Assembly (NCBI GenBank): GCA_046538945.1
Contig: JBKHHW010000187.1
Coordinates: 1-6,167 of the forward strand
DNA length: 6,167 nt
Direction: 5' to 3'
Origin: JAEZKC01 sp046538945
GTDB lineage: Bacteria; Fibrobacterota; Chitinivibrionia; Chitinivibrionales; Chitinispirillaceae
Part shown: piece after piece, positions 5,057-6,167 of the stretch
Layout: each line of letters begins with the position of its first letter
Position numbering within the stretch: the first letter of the stretch is position 1
Translations under genes and position numbers: made by a program
The notes under the pieces: model-generated
The model's input: only the letters and a program-made list of their open reading frames with translations
The model's database searches: none
What the model was told of the DNA's origin: nothing

Positions 5057-6167
5057 CTAAAAATCCAGAACAGCTACTGCAAAAGGATTGAGATCGAGCA
5101 TTACTCCGGACCCGCATTCCAGTGTCCGTCCCCGGGCACAGAGGAATGCTTCCGGACTGTAAATAGCAGTCTCGTATGAGTTCTCATCGAGAACAAGCAA
5201 CCTTGCCTGCTTGACACCGATATCACCCAACGATACCCTGCGCTTCACATCGGAGCAGTTGGCCGTAATTACCCTGTGCCTGTTGTTTTCGGAAAACAAC
5301 ACGGAAACGATAGACTCGTCACCACTCCTGCAAGGCAGGCAATCACCATCTTTGAATTCAGCGATAAAGGCAAGTACAAGAAATGCGGGAACCACTTTGT
5401 CTCCACCTGACGACGATACCAGACCGCCCTCCCCCAATGCGTGAAAATATGTCAGGCTGTCGGCATTTTCGTTTATACAGGATGAAAAATGTTTAAATGT
5501 CCAGGCTGCGGTAAATAGCCCTGACATCCTGCTGTCAGCCCCCCCGTCCTTCTGCGGGCTCTCCGCTCTTCTGCGGGGCCTCAGAGTCACAGGTGATACT
5601 ACCACAGGAAGGCCGCCTGCAAGGCGGTCAGCATCCCTGAGCACTTCGGCTATTCCGGCCGCATTCTCCATTACGGCAGCATTGTCAAACGTGTGTACCT
5701 GCGGATTGGCACTGAAACTCACGAAATCCAGGTTGGCAGTTTCTGGTTTATTTCTGTTGAGTTCGACATAATAGTAATCGGTTCCGCCGCCTACAGGTGC
5801 ATGCGGAGAATACGCCCTGAGTGCATCTTTCACATGAAGAACAAGACTGTCCGGTGTCACTCTCTTTTGGGTGCTGAATATCAGATAACGTCTGACCGGA
5901 AGCTGGACTGAACGCAAAGCGGAGAGAAGCTTTTCGGTTTCTGAGGCGAAATCTCCGGTGAAATGAATCGCGAGTTCGACAGGGACATAAAGAACAGAGA
6001 CGGTCTCCGCAGCACGCCTCACATCTTCGACAAGCTCCGATGAATCTGCATATATATCAAACCTGACATGCGAAAGCGAAAGGAGTCTGACAAGCTGTGC
6101 AGGTCCGGATGAGAACCGGGCCGAATCGGGAATACAGGTCCCCAGATCGGGTACCTTCCTGGATTCT
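5057..6167 (-). CDS. apnL: D-apionate lactonase-like protein (ApnL family), C-terminal part; 5' end beyond the window
   Basis: The frame is open from the TAG at 5059-5057 to the right edge (369 codons). The first usable in-frame start, a GTG at 6022, lies in the middle of conserved sequence, so the real start lies beyond 6167. Family resemblance, from memory: upstream LVRLLSLSHVRFDIY, then VPVELAIHF; GGGTDYYYVELNRNKPE (about 126-142 of the fragment); DFVSFSANPQVHTFDNA (147-163); VVSPVTLRPR (189-198); GLFTAAWTFKHF; and a C-terminal beta-domain with VITANCSDVKRRVSL and ending LDLNPFAVAVLDF. These match the TIM-barrel and C-terminal domains of ApnL, which hydrolyses D-apionolactone to D-apionate in catabolism of apiose, a branched plant cell-wall pentose. 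Full ApnL proteins are, as I recall, about 600 residues, so roughly the N-terminal third is missing. It is convergent with murG, 12 bp away. The substrate is inferred; a related lactonase or glycoside-hydrolase-like enzyme is possible. Confidence 0.7.
   Translation of the reverse strand, partial: ESRKVPDLGTCIPDSARFSSGPAQLVRLLSLSHVRFDIYADSSELVEDVRRAAETVSVLYVPVELAIHFTGDFASETEKLLSALRSVQLPVRRYLIFSTQKRVTPDSLVLHVKDALRAYSPHAPVGGGTDYYYVELNRNKPETANLDFVSFSANPQVHTFDNAAVMENAAGIAEVLRDADRLAGGLPVVVSPVTLRPRRRAESPQKDGGADSRMSGLFTAAWTFKHFSSCINENADSLTYFHALGEGGLVSSSGGDKVVPAFLVLAFIAEFKDGDCLPCRSGDESIVSVLFSENNRHRVITANCSDVKRRVSLGDIGVKQARLLVLDENSYETAIYSPEAFLCARGRTLECGSGVMLDLNPFAVAVLDF

Overview
The window is ordinary chromosomal DNA of moderate GC. 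It holds five protein-coding genes, three on the minus strand and two on the plus strand. I see no mobile element, CRISPR array or RNA gene. The MurG and lipoyl-enzyme sequences look like those of Firmicutes and Spirochaetota. Together with the sugar-acid catabolism genes they suggest a free-living, plant-polysaccharide-using bacterium, perhaps a spirochaete. That assignment rests on sequence style alone and is tentative.

Layout. Bases 1-164 are non-coding and hold a hairpin (68-92). A minus-strand FAD-dependent oxidoreductase of the xanthan-lyase-associated type occupies 165-1694. A 299-bp gap (1695-1993) follows. It holds the oxidoreductase ribosome site, a good candidate sigma-54 (-24/-12) promoter and a long hairpin directly behind the next gene. 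A minus-strand ROK-family sugar kinase (1994-2965) has a sigma-70-type promoter in the divergent gap 2966-3131. On the plus strand a LipM/LplA-type octanoyl/lipoyl transferase (3132-3989) overlaps murG (about 3989-5044), so the two form a tight pair. Convergent with murG, only 12 bp away, is a minus-strand gene (5057 to beyond 6167) that I recognise as D-apionate lactonase-like (ApnL). It has no believable start inside the window and stays open to the right edge, so only its C-terminal 369 codons are present.

How the parts relate. The plus-strand pair is housekeeping: lipoic-acid attachment and the last cytoplasmic step of peptidoglycan precursor synthesis. The three minus-strand genes look like carbohydrate metabolism: a redox enzyme of unknown substrate, a sugar kinase and an apiose-pathway lactonase. 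They flank the housekeeping pair rather than forming one operon. The most notable points are the candidate sigma-54 promoter, a 19-bp repeat placed behind two separate minus-strand genes and folded into hairpins with oligo-U loops, and the apionate-lactonase-like gene running off the edge. I found no convincing undescribed multi-gene system here.
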